This document shows positions 14,008-29,300 of a stretch of DNA of 64,000 nt, in pieces. Origin of the DNA: Camarhynchus parvulus (Eukaryota; Chordata; Aves; Passeriformes; Thraupidae); assembly GCF_901933205.1 (NCBI RefSeq), contig NC_044572.1:25196501-25260500 (forward strand), read 5' to 3'. Every line of letters starts with the position of its first letter. Positions within the stretch are counted from its first letter, which is position 1. The notes beneath the pieces were generated by a model. It was not told where the DNA came from. It searched no databases and saw only the letters and a program-made list of their open reading frames with translations. Position numbers and translations under genes: made by a program.

Positions 14008-17000
14008 CTGTTAAGTGAATACAATATTTAGTGCCACACATCCTTCTCCAGGCATTTATTACCACCACCCATAGTCCCCAGTCACAAGCAGGACTCTGTT
14101 ACAGCTGATGACAGTTCTGCTCCAGCGAACCTACAGCCTAAACCCAAACAGGAAAGAGTAAGAGGAGAGTACTGAAGCAGCTGAAGGCTCAGCTTCCCAG
14201 ACAATGAATGGCAGACATAGGATTTTTGGATTATCATGTCAACAACTTCTCCACAATAGTCTAGAAATGCTCCATAGCACCGAATATGTTTCTGAAGTAG
14301 AAGCACAAGCACATTTGCAAGCAGGTATGTGGCATCTCAGGCCCACTGAAACTCTGACAGCATATCTTATTTATGTGAAATTACTCCTTCTTTAGCCATT
14401 CTATGAGAAGGCAGGGCTGGCGACACCCACAAATGCCAGGGCAGCAAATGATCTTGCAGGAATGTCCACCTGGGGGTGCTGTATTGGAGAACTCTACTGC
14501 ATCACCTCCAGCCATAGAGCTTTCTCCTTTAGGAAAGGAGAACCTACAGATACTTCTCCTTGGCTGAAGTGCTGAAAGGAGGCCAAAAAATAGCATTTGC
14601 AGAAAAATGTAGCAGCAAAACACAAAGTTTGACAGTTCATCACACTGCAGAAATAAGAATTCTGACACCAGCCATACATCATCCCTGCTTTACAAACAGT
14701 TACTAGCATACTACTCCAGAAAACAGCTGTTGACAGACCCAAGCATATCTGATTCCAGGGGAAGCCTTCAGTAAAACATTACAAATAAAAGTAATTTTAA
14801 CATTTTTGAAGATAATATCTAAATAAATAAATAAAATTCCCTTTGTTACCATCTCTACCCTCAAATTTTCAAGTCCTCATTTTCTGAAGAAGGTCAAATT
14901 TGAAATCAACCCTAAAGAATGTATTTTAAGACAAGAAAAAGAATAATGACAATCATTAAGAGGAAAAGAAATCCCAGGCAAGATTTGTAGAACCATGTGC
15001 TAGCTTTAAGGGAAATAGATCTATCTTGGGATAACAAATATGCACTGAGAACAGGAAAGAACCTGCTAATTTCTCTTTTTAAATTTTTTAAGGCAGGGTA
15101 GGATGATAAACTATCATTGCATCTCCCCACAGAGCATTATCCACACTAAAGTAATAAATAAATTACATGCCTATCGCTGTTTTATAGTGTACTTCAAACA
15201 CACGTTTTACTTCACGTTACTGTGGCTCTGCTAAGGGACGAAAACTGCCAGTTTTCATTTCATATTGGAGCCTGCAGAGTACTGTTATACCTGCTGTAGG
15301 CATATAACTCTCAGAGGGATGCCAAAGTGTTACAGTAAGTAGATTATTTTCTTCTAGTGCTATAGAAATACCATTTTCAGGTACAGCAATATCTTCAAGA
15401 AACAAGGCTTCAGAGAAGCAAGCCCAACAAAACATAACTTGTTTTGGCATCTATATATTGGATAGTCCTAAAGGATTCCTGTTTCAATAACACATGCTTG
15501 CTAGCTGCTACACTGCAAGGAATTTTGAATTGTATACTTTTATAAGAACTAACAGATCAATTGATTTCAATGTAATCATTTGCAGAAAGACAGAATCCTT
15601 CAAAATCCCAGTCTCAGAAACTTTTAACACAGCTGCTATTGAGAAACAAATCAAATAAGTCAGACAGCCTATGCTTCTACATCTCTTTTTCATCCAGTCT
15701 AACCCCCTGCTAGGGCACTCAATAACAGAAAACAGCACAAGGTTTCAGTGTCCCCCTGTTTCTTGTCATTGTGATTTACTCAAGTGTATTTGAAATCCAA
15801 TCACGTACTCCATACTACATATAGAAAATGACCTTGAAAAATGTCAGCTTGATCACTTTGACTAAAATCTAATCTCTTAGGGGTTATGTTAGAAGACTTA
15901 GAAGAAGTACTCTTGGAAATTATCATAACAAAAATAAAGAAAACATCAATTCTATTTGTTTTGGAGGAGCAGCATTTAAAAATTGGTTCTTTACAATTTT
16001 ATTTTCTCCCACTTTGACAATTATACCTACAGAGAATTTAATATTATACATAGTACTTAATGGTTTTTTGGCAACTTATTTACACACTTTTTATATAGTC
16101 AAGTAATAACAAGCTTAACCCCATTTAAAGTAAGATTTGCAAACATTCTATTGGGGATTTGACATACTAAATATGCTAAAGGTTGACTGCAATCCACTGC
16201 ATTTAAACTAATAATTTCACATTTATTTCTACACTGTGGGTACCATCCCTAAACGGCAATCACATTTTTAAATTCTTAATTGAAGTAGGAAAGAATAGTT
16301 GTCAAATTATTTTGTAAGTGAATATTCCACAATCTGCAGAAGCAACTGTATTGGCTTCACCACTTAAAATAGTCTGGAGAAGCTTAATCAACACTCTGGG
16401 CATCACTCATCTGTAGACCATGAAACAACGTAACACATTTACTCATCATTTTTTCCTTCTTGAGAGTAAGCAGCATGACAATCTTGCATTACAGTGAACA
16501 AAACATTTAGCTCATATTTCATTACTTCTTTACTGGGATCTCTTTAGTGGAAGGGAAAGCAAAAGAGGAAGAAAAAGAAGTCAGAGGTGGCATTTAGTGT
16601 GCTAAACTACAACCCATTCAATCACCAAATCAGGAGGCTGAGGGAGCTACAATCTTCAGAAATGTAAGAGATAAATACCCACAGGCAGGTAGAAAACAAT
16701 TTTCCCACTAGTCTCAGCAAACCAACTAACCAACTTCCCCACTCTCCAGCCGAGGATCACCTCATAGCTCAGAAGGGACTGGGTTTCTCTCTAGTGTGTT
16801 TATTTCCTTCCTCAGTGCTACTGTCTTCTCAGGTCAGTGGTCTACTCCTTGTCTGCTTTTTCTGCTGCTGTGCTCCTGCTCTTCAAGTATGTTCCTCTGT
16901 AAACCACATAACCCCTTCTTTTGCAAGAGTCTTTTTGCTCTCCTGACAGGTGCAAGTTCCAGGACTTAAGAAGTTAAATCCTGACTTTCTCAACTGAAAA

Positions 17001-18548
17001 TCTCATTTCAGAGCTATAAATACTGACAGTATATAATAAAACTATAAATACAGGCAATATACATTGTGACACCTACACATATGGTTAATAATAGCTCACA
17101 AGGGACAATGGAAAAAATACCAAGAACTACATGGAGAGTGGGGCATGATGCTGGAGAGCAAAGATGCAGGGAAGAAACTGGAAAGGTATGAGCTGTCTCA
17201 GGCCCTCAACACCTCCACAGAAACAATTTAGATACAACAACTCCCTAATAGCACTGTGCCATCTACCTCATACTTATTCTTCAGAACCACAAATTTTTCT
17301 ACTCTTTTTTTATACCAGAATACCAAACTTACCCAGATAGTGGACCAATGAACCTTAGGAAGGCTACACATAGTTATTTAAATTTAGGAAATGGGTCAAA
17401 GAAAGCCAGTTTCACAAAATCACTGAATAGTCTGGGTTGGAATAGATGTTAAAGATCATCTAGTTCCAACCTCCCCGCCATAGGCACATACATGTCCTGT
17501 TAGACCAGGTTACTCAAAGCCCCATCCAATCTGGCCTTGAACACTCCCAGAGATGGGGCATTCACAACTTCTCAGGGCAAGCTATTCTGGGACTTACCAA
17601 CCTCAGAGTAAGCGTTTCTTCCTTACTTCCTTAACCTAAACCTGCTCTCTTTCAGTTAAAAATCATTCCCCCTTGTCCTACCACTACATGCTCTTATAAA
17701 ATGTCCCTATGCTTGTGAAATGTCCCTCTCCAGATTATGTGTAGGCTCCCTTGAGGTACTGAAAGGCTGCAGCAAAATCTCCCTGGAGCCATCTCTTCTC
17801 CAGGCTGAACAATCTCAATTCTCAGTCTGTCCTCATAGCAAAGGTGCTCCAGCACTCTGATCATCTTTTTTGCGACCCTCCTCTGGACTAGCTCCAACAG
17901 GTTCACATCCTTCTTAGGCTGAGAGTCCCAAAGCTGGATGCAGCACTGCAGGTGGAGTCTCACGAGAACAGAGCAGGATTGGAGAACCAGCTCCCAGTTC
18001 TCAGCAAAACACTAAAACACATTTCTCTCAAGTATATAAGCAAGTACGTGAGTCTTTACTTGCATGCTTTCCACAGCAGGCCAATAAAGAAGGAATTTCA
18101 GTTAAATAATAAATATGGCCAGCACTTCACATGGTGATCTTCCCACCAGTTCTACAAATAACAGAAGCAGAGATAACCCTAAGGAAGAAAGGATGGCAAG
18201 GATGGAAGAAGAAAGTTTACCAAATCATTTAACAGCAAGGTATCTACATGAACATTTTACCACATGTAAGAACAATAGTGAGACTCCTACCACATTCTCT
18301 GAACAATGTGGGTTTTTTCTAAGATAGCAATACTTCTTCTGAGTCAATACAATAATCACTCAGGAATATATTTGACTTTTTGGTGAGCATTGTTCAATTC
18401 TGATAATGGTATTTAAGTCTAACATGGTAATAATACAGTGAATGATTAATGGTTGGAAAAAAACTATCAAGAGTTGTACGCTGCAATAATGGAGCAAAAG
18501 ATATGAAAAATTTAAGCAGAGAGAGTAAAATATTTACTTTACACATAC
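14008..18548 (-). other. SLC25A13 intron 2
   Basis: This intron of about 4.5 kb lies between exon 2 (donor GTATGT) and exon 3 (acceptor TTAACAG). It contains one CR1 copy at about 17414-17985 near its 5' end. The rest is AT-rich with no recognisable coding or RNA element. Confidence 0.85.
17414..17985 (-). mobile_element. CR1 LINE copy, 3' fragment
   Basis: The plus strand shows the complement of a CR1 3' end: AATCACTGAATAGTCTGGGT, then a run containing CCATCCAATCTGGCCTTGAA and, further in, CTCCTCTGGACTAGCTCCAA and a GCTGGATGCAGCACTGCAGG segment, all standard parts of the avian CR1 3' region. About 570 bp remain. It is more diverged and of a different subfamily type from the copies at 7.5 and 31.2 kb. 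It lies in intron 2 in sense with the gene. The right boundary is approximate. Confidence 0.88.
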
Positions 18549-18602
18549 CTTCAAAAATATTGCTTTCAACTCAGCTGGATCAGCTCTTTTGGTTAGAGCC
18601 AC
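18549..18602 (-). CDS. SLC25A13: SLC25A13 exon 2 (VALTKRADPAELKAIFLK)
   Basis: The exon has 54 bases, 18 codons and phase 0 at both ends. It is flanked by acceptor ACTTGTAG and donor GTATGT. The peptide VALTKRADPAELKAIFLK matches the second exon of vertebrate citrin almost residue for residue; human has RT where this copy has KA. The SLC25A12 paralogue differs at many of these positions, which settles the assignment. These residues form the first helix of EF-hand 1 in the regulatory domain. It is separated from exon 1 by about 23.8 kb and from exon 3 by about 4.5 kb. Confidence 0.96.
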
Positions 18603-19804
18603 CTACAAGTAAATACAATTACATTAATATGCATAGCTTACACAAAAGGTGTCAAAGTGTCATTTAAAAACAAGAACACAAACAACAGAATGAGTGATGA
18701 AAATAAATGTTCACCTTAGATAAATTAGGCACAGCTTTAGTTGGCCACGCTCATTTTATCCATTTCACACTTACATAAGATTATTCAATATTTTTGTTCT
18801 GCTTTCGTTATGCAACTCTGCGACTCTTAAACAAGCACACATTAACAAGTCATAAAGACATTCAAGAATCACATCTCTATAGCATACCTCTCTGCTGGGA
18901 TTCAGCATTATGCTATATTTACCACAGATTTTTCACACTTCCAGCACCCTTCACCTAAAGATTTCAGAGCACCATACACAGTCCCTAAGTGATAAATGGC
19001 AAGAATGAAATACTCAGACTCACAAAATTGTTCAAGAAAGCAGCTCCATAAAAAATGAATTTCAATGTAACTATTTGGCTTATTACACCATTATAAACTT
19101 AAAGTGTAGATCTTTTTTATGAGATTAATTCAGAAAGCAGTATCTAGAGTATCTAGATTATTCTGCAGATCAAACTAGCAAGTCCAAACTAAAATGTAAG
19201 TTATATTTATCAGCACAAGCCCAAATTAGATTTTTTTCAAAACACTGAATCAAAAAATAGTCAACCCACTATGGAGTAAATTCATCAGTATTATCCTGGT
19301 TGATATACCATACAATCCTTTTGCTGCTTTTGGCTGTAAGTAGATGTGTCCCCTCAGTCTGTGCTGCTATAGTTTCTCTTTCTTTCTTCAAGCTACCTTG
19401 ATAAAATCTTGCCTGCTAACATAATAACCTCCATCTGACAAGTCAATTCAGAACATCCATCTATTCCAAATTAAAAAAACAAATACTTTGCAAGCAAACA
19501 AAGATCATCAAAAAAATTGTAACAGGGAATAAACAGCCAAAGGACAAGACACACAATCTTACCCTCACCTAAGAATTAAAAATCAAAAATGTTATCAATA
19601 AAACACTACTTTACTTTCCTAACTCTTTACAGCAATGGTAGAGTGTAAAGGCAAATGCGACCCCAAGTGCACTTCTAGAAGCATACTAGCCTACTGCAGA
19701 AAATAGAAGGAGCCTGTGTAAGTCTGTACAACAGCATTATATCCTCACATGTACACTTAATGATGAATCTTCAGTAAGTTTGTCCTCACCCTAGATGGTT
19801 CATT

Positions 19805-19885
19805 TAAAAACTAAAAAACACAACAAAAAAACCCACAAAAAAAAAAACCATGCAAAAAAAAAAAAAACAAACCCAAAAAACCAAA
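19805..19885. repeat. A-rich low-complexity tract
   Basis: Long A-runs broken by single C or CC occur within intron 1, about 1.2 kb upstream of exon 2 in the transcript sense. There it would appear as a U-rich tract. Confidence 0.8.
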
Positions 19886-22800
19886 TGAAAACTCAGAATA
19901 TTTTAAGAAAAGTGTATGATTATACTTACAAAATTCTGTAAGTTTTTTAAAAGGGAAAAACCACACCTATGCTCAACTGACAAAGTCCACAGCTAGAGTC
20001 CTAATCCTGTGTCTACACAGAAATCTGTGTGAAAGCATCGCAAAAAAATCAAAGCGTAATTGCGAAGCTAAGAATATAAAAATGTGTGTTTTCTAAAAAG
20101 CAAGCTGTCCTAAATACAATCACTGTGAGCAGAGATTTAATTTAACCTGTTTGTAAAAATCTGATAGTCTAGAGCAATTGGGAACTCTGTGGAAAGAAAA
20201 AAAAAGCAGCAGTATTTCTATGCTGCTTCAACCCAGAACCTTGCCACTATATAAGCAAAGGAAAGACACTTCAAACACCTTTAGCCAGTAAATATAAATC
20301 AGTATCATATTTTATCTGTCTTAAAGTACAAATACTGTCAGAGAAAACTAAGCCTAAAGAAACCAAGGGAGGAAAAAAAGGAAAAGATACACTTTAACTT
20401 ACACTATTTTCCTTTAATTTCACTGATATTAACAATTCTGAGAACCTTGGGAGATGTGTTCACAGTCCAGCTACAATTTTTCAGCCCCCTTTTGATTATG
20501 ACGGAATTTGAGTGGTGTTTTTTACTGTCAATACCAAAAGACAGGTTGAAGTTGGTTAGGTCAATGAATGCACAGAAGAACTGCAGACTGGAGCCCCAGC
20601 AGTGGCTGCATACCACAGCTTTTCTCCATTTCCCACAGTCTACTTCCTCATTTTTCCATTCCCCAGCAAACAGGAGAGGAAAGGCATGGTTAACACCATG
20701 CTAATTGGTGCATCCGTGTCACATCTTACCAGTGTGCTTTCTGAAAGATGTATCTGATGCCAATTGAAGAAAAGAGCCTCTATTACATTACATGTGAACT
20801 TCAGGAAGACTGATGCTAATGCAGCCATACCAGTGGCTAAGAGAAGCATTTAATTCAGCTTTTCATCCATACCCAGCTATAGGCAAGGCTGAAGCTGTAC
20901 ACATAGCCATAAAAACTGATCCTGATTACAGGTGTTAGTAGAAGATTCCCACTCTAGAAAAGGTCAAAATATTACTTTCCATACCATTCTGTAATCTGTT
21001 ATGTCAACAATTGAAAGGCTAAGTAACCTGATGCCAACAAGACGGCAAGCTCATAGCTAGCACGCTTGATGAAAAGTGACCCACAGACGAAAGCTGCTTC
21101 CCCATCAGTGAGCTCAGGTGATAGTTACTGACTCCCACATGACTGGGTTCAGGTGATGTGTTTTGTTACTGGAAAGACTTCACCATTTTACTTACATCTT
21201 TTCTCCATAAAGATAAAATCAGCTACGAGCTGGCAGGACTAACACCTCTCCAGCGGCATGAGAAGGCGTTTGATAAAGGCGATCTGAGTGAAATAATGTT
21301 GCTGTTGCTCTTTACAAAGAAATACTATGTAACAGATACACTTAAAACAGAAACTTCTATTAAGTAAGGTTCAGTGAAGAACGCCCTCAGACAAACAACA
21401 TTTGTTATTAAAAAACCCAGGAGACAACAGAGTACATCAACTGAAGTGCAGGACTATAATCAAGTTAGAACACTCTACAGGGAAGATTGGGATCATGTAT
21501 AGAAAATATCAGCAGGGATTTTCATTCCTAAGGCAGACACCTGAAAGTCTTTAGCAACATACTGTGCGTACATGGGTGTTATATATGAAGAATGAAACAG
21601 AACAGGCAGTATAAGAACTGCGCTCAAAAATGCTGAGTCCCTCCCATTAGCAACAACACTCAACAAAGGGTGCACAGAGAAAAGGAAAGCTCTGTGAGAG
21701 ACAGTAACACTAACTGATTTGCATGCTGGAGCTCATCATATCTTTAGACTCCCTTGCACCTTGACCATAATTTCAGCCCATTTTCTCCAGCAGCCCTCTT
21801 TTCTCCTTATTGACTTATCCTCAATTTACAGAGACATGCATTTTCAGTCTACTTCCATACTCAAAATTAAATGCAGAGTTTTTCCATAAAAATATAACTG
21901 TAGAATACAAGAAAACAGAATCCACTGAGAGTCAAAGAAAATTACATTACATTTCCAACCAGTTCTATTAATATATTTGTCATACACAGGGTAGAAGAAA
22001 CAGGTTGTGAAAGATTGCATGGTATCAAAAGACACAAAAAAGACTAATAACAGTGTGCTCCATCCCGTAAAGAACAACAACATGGGTGGGCAAGAAAGAA
22101 AAAGGGCAGTAGGAAAATCATAATTAATGTCAATATAACACTAATCTAATGGCAAAAATATAGTATCTGATCTTCTCATCTTTACAGCAAAGATCATTTT
22201 GGTAGCCACAGTCTGAACAGAGTAGAAAGGTGATTATGATCCAGGAATACTAGGAAATTGCTACAATATTCTAGAAAGTTTATTGCAACAACAGCAAGGC
22301 CTAACCCAAGACAAAGAGATAATACTCTTTCTTTCTTTTGGTTTAGTCTGAATACAAGTCAGATGTGAAGGAAAAACAGAGGTAAGGTTGCCCCTCACGC
22401 CTCAGTATCTTTAAAACCTGCTGACACCGAGCAGATAAGATGCTGGACAGCTGTCCATCTCTAAGCAGAGAGCCAGAGCTGTGGCAGAGCTGACAGTGGT
22501 GAGCTCGGTCTGTTCAGTTCTAGAAAACATCATCTACAGACATATACAGAGAAAAGATGTTTGATGAAAGGCTCAACAAGCGATCCCATGCACTTGTAAC
22601 TTGTGTTGAAATTAAGATTATTTTTCAGAAGTTCATCCATTCTTAAACACAACTGAAGAATGCAATGTATTTCATACCACTACAAGACCTCAAATTAAAA
22701 TTGAAACCTTATGTCTTGTAGGGGTATTCCTTTATTTCATCACAAGTTATTGAGTCCACCTGTAAGACTCAAACACATGTGGGCCAGTTTATATAAGAGG

Positions 22801-25800
22801 TCAGATTAGATCATTGTAATGCTTCCTTCTGGCTAAAAGTATACATATACACTTCAAATGTGCAACACCAAAGGAGATCAAACTGGGGTTTGACCTTACA
22901 TTCTTGTTTAAATGAGTGACTGGAATATCAGAAACCAGTTAAAGCACAGTTACTGGCCAAGTCTGAATTCAGACCAGAAACCCATTAAGTATTATGCTAA
23001 GACAATATTCCAGTTTTTATTTTAATACAACTAACTTGTTCATGTAGATGAGAATCATCTTTCTTCCCTATTTAGACTATACTAGCATAAACATATATAA
23101 TCATTCTCCTAACCTAGCAACTCTCCTTGGTCACTTTGTACCATCACACCCATATCCTAAGTTACAACTGTTCTGCATCAGCCTCTGTGCAGGGCACTGC
23201 CTCTTGTTTCAGCTGCCTCAATAAGCATTTTCTGTTAGTCCAACGTGCATATTGTCACCTCAGCAAAAGAACTGCCATTCCTTCTACAGTAAAAGAACTT
23301 GACCGTGATCTACAGTGGAAAGTGAACTACACAGAACCTGACATTACAAGGAAGATTTCAAGCAAGATGTGTGGATCAGCTCACCAAGCAGAGAATCAGA
23401 CAACTGCAAGGAGAGCTGGCATTGAATGCAGATCAAAAACCACCTCAACAGACCTCCTTAACAATAAACCGAGTATTTCTCCTAGGAAAATACAGTTCAG
23501 ATAGCATTTGGCATATCTGCCCAAAGGCTTAGGCTAAGAAGAACTGCAAGAGAAGTTGGTAACTACCAAGCAGGTAGGTACATCCAGCTTGATCAGTCCG
23601 AGCACAGTCTTTCTTTTCTAAAAGCAGTTCTGATCCTCTCAGTCAAACATTTCAACTACACTTCACAAAAGTCTAACCCTACACTAAGCATTCCTTTGTC
23701 TAATAACACCTAGCAAAGCTAAGATAAATGAATGCTATTAACAATAAACAATCTTCTGTAGGATCTTTTCATATCCTATAGACTGGTTGAGCATGAAGAG
23801 ATGCAGAATAAGCACTATTGAAACTAGACAGTTGAGCTGAGTGTACCCCACACACTGGTGAAGGTAAACGAATTTATTAGCTAACAAGACAGCCTATCTC
23901 AAGCAAAGCTACTCACATCCATCTTCACTTCATCATAATTATAATCTCTGGGCGATTCCCACTCTTCTGCACCATGGGAGGTGGAAGCCTCACTTCCCCC
24001 AAGTGAATCAAAGCTAACAAACCTACTTTATTGTGCAATTACCTTCTAGCTTTGATCCCACTTTCAAAGTCCCAGAGCAAATGCAGATGGCTTGTTCATA
24101 AGATGGTTCTCACACAAGGAGACTCCCAATGAACCATAGTATTTTTGCATACAAACTCAGGGACCAACACACAGTTACCAATTATATACACACAGGAAAG
24201 TCCTTGTCCAGTTTGTCCAATACTTCCAAGTAGGTACAGAAACCAAGGTGGGAGTAGTACATATCTTAAGAAAAACTGCTACAAGAATTTCCAAGATTAG
24301 CTAATCAATGCTATGTAAAAATGCCTTTAGAGTGTGTACTTCTACAATTCGTGTACTTAAAGACCTGGAAAACAGAAGGACAGTAAAACTACCCCAATAC
24401 AAAGGTAAAAATAGCTAGCTGTTTTTTGGCATCACCATTGGTTAGTGAACGCATTTAAGTAAAGGAAAAAGCACCATACTGTGGCCAACACGAACCACTC
24501 CAAACTTTAAGCACTTATCAGAAAATGGAGTTAGGAACAAACTGGACTATTTGTAGTCAGCCTCCAGACTAGGACAAGGACACAACAGCTATCATTCCTG
24601 CAACAAAAATTGATGCACTACACCACAGTAAGAAACTGAACCTGAAAACCTCAACTTTGTTAAAAACAGAAACTGCTTTCACTTTTCATGTTACTATCAG
24701 AAAAAGCCCAGTTCTCCAATCACTCTATCTATCCATCATAAAGTGCTACCGTACTGTGACTATAACTTCTCTCCCAAAGTAATATTCCCTATTGTATCAT
24801 AGTTCTTCTACCACACATTTTTACTCAGGGCAGTGATCCAAAGATACACAAGTGGGCCACATTGTAATGGCCGTTATGCAACATTAACGTGCTCCTGTGT
24901 ATCTCAGCAAACCAGAGCTCACCACTCACTTGAAGAATGTAATAATTCTAAATAAGATATATTAGGGGTCCTTCAATAAAGGAGTTTATTTTCAAAGGAG
25001 CTGCTGAGAATGGTCAAGTGACATTTTTTCTCCAGTCATGGGTATGTTTCAAAAATACCCACTCCTGCTCATCATAGATGGATGAGGTTATATATGTTAA
25101 TGCTGCTATTTACTTCCTTACACCTTTCAGAAACAGAGTCATATCTAAGAATTATGAACCTGATAAAACATATTTTGGCTATCTCAGTCCAGATTAGACT
25201 CTCCCTTTTGATTCTCCCAGGGCATGTTTTGTTACAACAATAATGCTAATGCACAACCAGTGCGCTGACCATAAGCTCAAGACATCAACTGCCTCATGTC
25301 CATCTTTCAAAACAGTCATCCCAGTTCCAGCAATCTTCTAGAGGCTTACATCTAGCAGAAAAACATTCATCTCACCCAAAGAAGCAAAGGATAGGAAAAT
25401 TCTCCAGTGTAACAACTGCAAGATTGAAAGCAGGTTCTGCAGAAAGCAGCCAGTGAAGATACTGAATGACACTGTTATCATTCAAAAATTGTAAGAGAGA
25501 ACTGGCAGACTATCAGGGCAGCATGAATCTTACCTGGCATTCAGTGTTATTAACATAAAATATGTATTTTAACCAGGATGAAACAATGGGTAGGTGACAA
25601 GACAAAAGGTCATTTAACACCATGGCTCTCAGAAAGTGGCACCTTCAGGAAGCATCATCTCACAGCTGTGCAGGGCAACAGTGAGCTCTGAGAGATCCAT
25701 CTCTGAATGCAACATACAAGTTAGTAACAAGCCTCTCCAAGGTACCCACACTCATGGTGCTCAACGTTCCCAACAGCTCACAGCTTAATGGAGACAATCA

Positions 25801-26286
25801 CTCCTGGTCTCACCTGGCTTCAAGCTTCAGACCCCAACCACCACCCAAACACTCACTTTCCCCTGCCATAGCACAAAGCAGCTATAACAGCCTAAAGAGG
25901 TTCTTCCACCAAGAAAAGTCACAATCCAAGGATTCAAAACAACGGTATGATGCTGCACTCCCAGGGAACTTCTTCAGAGTCCTCAATTGCACCTGACATA
26001 ATACAGTACATACAGAGACCTAAAAAGAGGCATTCCATGCTTTATCTGACACCTTCATGAATTACAGACCCAACAATGGCAAGGACACCATGAACAATGT
26101 TAAAAAAGGTTTCTGCATAATTTTCTCTCCCAGATGTCAACACAAAGTCCCAGTGAGTGAGCAAGATTGTTTGCAGCAATAAACAAAAACCTGCTGCCTT
26201 TTGAAGAAAGCAGACCTGGAGCAGTGCCATATAGGGGTATGATAACCAGAATGACCTGCTCTTAAATAAGTACTAATAAAAAAAAA

Positions 26287-26387
<101 letters not shown>

Positions 26388-29300
26388 TGTATCATTTAGT
26401 TATGTGCAATCAGTCTCCATAAACTTGTGGAACATTTATAGGCTGCATCTTAAGTTGTTGCTAGAGTAATCTGTAATCTGTAACTCCATGCTTGTGAATG
26501 AGCAGGTAAAGAAATGTGCTGAAGAAAAGTTACTATATATTACATGTCTTGACCAATAATTGCACAACAGGAATTATGTAGGAATAAGTGACAGGTAAAT
26601 GTGTTTTGTTTCAGTATTGTGTTTCCTCCTTTGAAGACAGAAGTTCACTTTTCAAGATCCTGTTTATAATCGATTCCATCTATTCAGCTCTAGTCAAAAT
26701 GCTACACCTCAGCAGCTCAGAGAACTGGGAAGGGTGTGGGAGTGGGCACAAATCCTTATGCATGTATGGATCCAATCTACAACCTTAAAAAGAACAAATG
26801 TCACCTGCACAAGGGAAACAACATCCCACACATCAAGTAAAGTTATTAAAAGGCTACAAATGGTGAGACTCAAAGAAAAGCTAAAGTCCTGTGGCCAGGA
26901 ACCCTTCCCCATAGCTAACAAAAATAACAGGAGCATTCTAGAACATATTTGGACAAAAGGTAACATTTTCCTACTTGAAACACAAAAACCAATGTTATTT
27001 ATTTTTCTTTTTTCTATCTCTACAGCACTCAACACAGTGGCATACTGGGTCATGGGAAGCATGGCCATGGTCTGTGAAACTTGAGTCACAGTAACCATCC
27101 ACCTTTCCCACATAAACATGTTAATAAGCCTCTGACTATGGAAAACTTGGACTTTCACATTAACAAAGTATCTCTCTCCCTTGAAGATTTTTATCTGTAA
27201 TCTCAAAATAATACATATGTCAAAGTATGTGTTTCCAAACACATTTTCTTTTGCCTATAAGCAAGTGTATCACTGTTTGTCCAACTAGCACCATATGGGT
27301 TTTCGTTTAAACTTATTACATAATCTCCCTGAAGACAGGGAGTACAAAGTAAAGGCAGTTTAACATTTTATTTCACAATTCTTACCTTCAATATTAACAA
27401 CAAACAACTGCTTGATGTTTAAATATTAGCAGATTACACAGCTGCCACAGGACACTCTGGTCGTGTGACCTTCATTCTTGCTTAAGATCTGGACTGAAAA
27501 GTGAAGCTATCAAAGAGGGTACTTGGAAATAATTTACAGTTTCATGCAGGAATATAAAATAAACCAGTGAAGACGTATATTTTTTATGCAATGCTGTCAC
27601 TGTAATCCTAGGGGTTTATCTGCCACTGACTTGCCACACCTCAGTCAAAATTGTTAAAAAGTTCACAATAACTCTCCTTAATACACCTAAGTTGTAAGAT
27701 ACCTGACAACAATAATTAAAATCTTCTCATCTCCTTAAGAAACTGTGGAAACATTTTCAGCATTTTAATTACAAACTATTCTGATTTTAGCTTGAATGAT
27801 TTTGGCTTCTCATCTGTGAGTCTATTTTATCATAGATATTTGCATAAAGCAATAACTGTTCCATTAAAACATTAAATTTACTTCTGCTGCATTGCCCTCC
27901 GAATGTTTTTGTGAGATCACATGGTTGCGGTGGAAATAATGATGATGTCAAACTGAACATTTAAATTTAAAGATGGGAATTTAAAGATAAAATCCTTAAA
28001 ATTACCTTCAGGAAAGCATTTTTAGCAGAGGGGTAAACAATATTGAACCTTTTTTTCCCCAAGAAATGGACTTCTATTTGCTTTGAGAGCATTGCAGTCA
28101 AACTAAACTCTAAAAATACCAGATTAACAAACACAGAGCAGTGTTTAAGACACTAGAGAAGACCTAGCACTTTTGTTTTAATGTCTCAGGAACCAGGAGC
28201 TCTTTCATTCCATTCCTTGGACACTTAGGTTGATGTCAGCACCCTGACATCACCAAATGAATTCAGAACAGCATGTTTGCCATCCCACAGTATCCTACTT
28301 TTTAGCCCAAACTGTCAAAACCGTAGCAGAATTCCAAAAAAACTCTTTCTGACCAGTTGATCCAGCACTTTGAAACACAAAAAGTTAATGCTTTACCTCA
28401 AAAAAAAAAAGGTTGGGTGATCAATCAGTGACTACACCTCACAGCTTTCACAACCTGCACTACCCCAGAAAATCTGCCGTGAACAGAAAATCCAGGAAAT
28501 CTCACACTAGTTGTCATTATATATACCTTTGTTTGATCAAATTGTGGGTCATACACAAAGCTCCAGGTTTTCAAAGCTACAAAAGAATTGTAGGCACACA
28601 TTCGGTATAAAACTTCCTAAAAACATTGGAAGAAAACAAGTGTATTTGGCAGTCTTTCTGTGCATATTTTGCTAAGATACTTCCATAATTTTCAAGAGTT
28701 CAGTGCTCTCTTTACTTCCTTCACTTGCCACACATCCAGAGAAAAAGGGGGAAAAGCTGATTTATTATGAACTTGTCAAAGGCACACAGAATAAGGAATT
28801 CCTACGTGCTATTTCAGTGATACAGGATTTGAATGCTTGCACACTTGACAATTAAGTATTCTGGTCTGGGCTATTCTCATACCTGAGATACTGAATCTAT
28901 AGGCTACATGTAATGGAAAACCAAAAGCAAATTGCAAGAGTTTTGCAGTCATTAAGAGTTTTACACCACTATTTTCTTTATGGAGACAAAAGAGGCTCAA
29001 AACTCCTGTAGTACAATCTTCACAATACAGAAAAGACTGAACCTGCTGCTTCACACCAGTTAGTCTTGACAGAAAAGATTCAGACCAAGTTACTGATCTA
29101 GGTCTGTGAATAGAGTAAAAGCAAGTTTATATAAAGTTTGTTGTTGCCATGTTTTTCTTCCTTTTGAACAGCATCAACATGGGACTAATTCATGATCTTT
29201 AGAAAGTAGTTTCCAGTTAGACTGACACACAATGGCAAGCAGTCTTAGACAGGTGAAGTGACAGGAAGGAGGAAGCCTGACTTGATGTCAGTGACAAAAA

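Noticed and set aside
17694..17963. An 89-codon minus-strand open frame
   Set aside because: It lies wholly in a CR1 3' fragment and represents decayed LINE sequence.
19805..19885. Poly(A)-like tract as the tail of a processed pseudogene
   Set aside because: No gene-like body precedes it and no target-site duplication was seen; it is treated as low-complexity sequence.
26709..27242. A 177-codon minus-strand open frame, overlapped by a 116-codon plus-strand frame
   Set aside because: No recognisable domain, no family resemblance and no promoter or splice context. Overlapping open frames on both strands in intronic DNA suggest chance.
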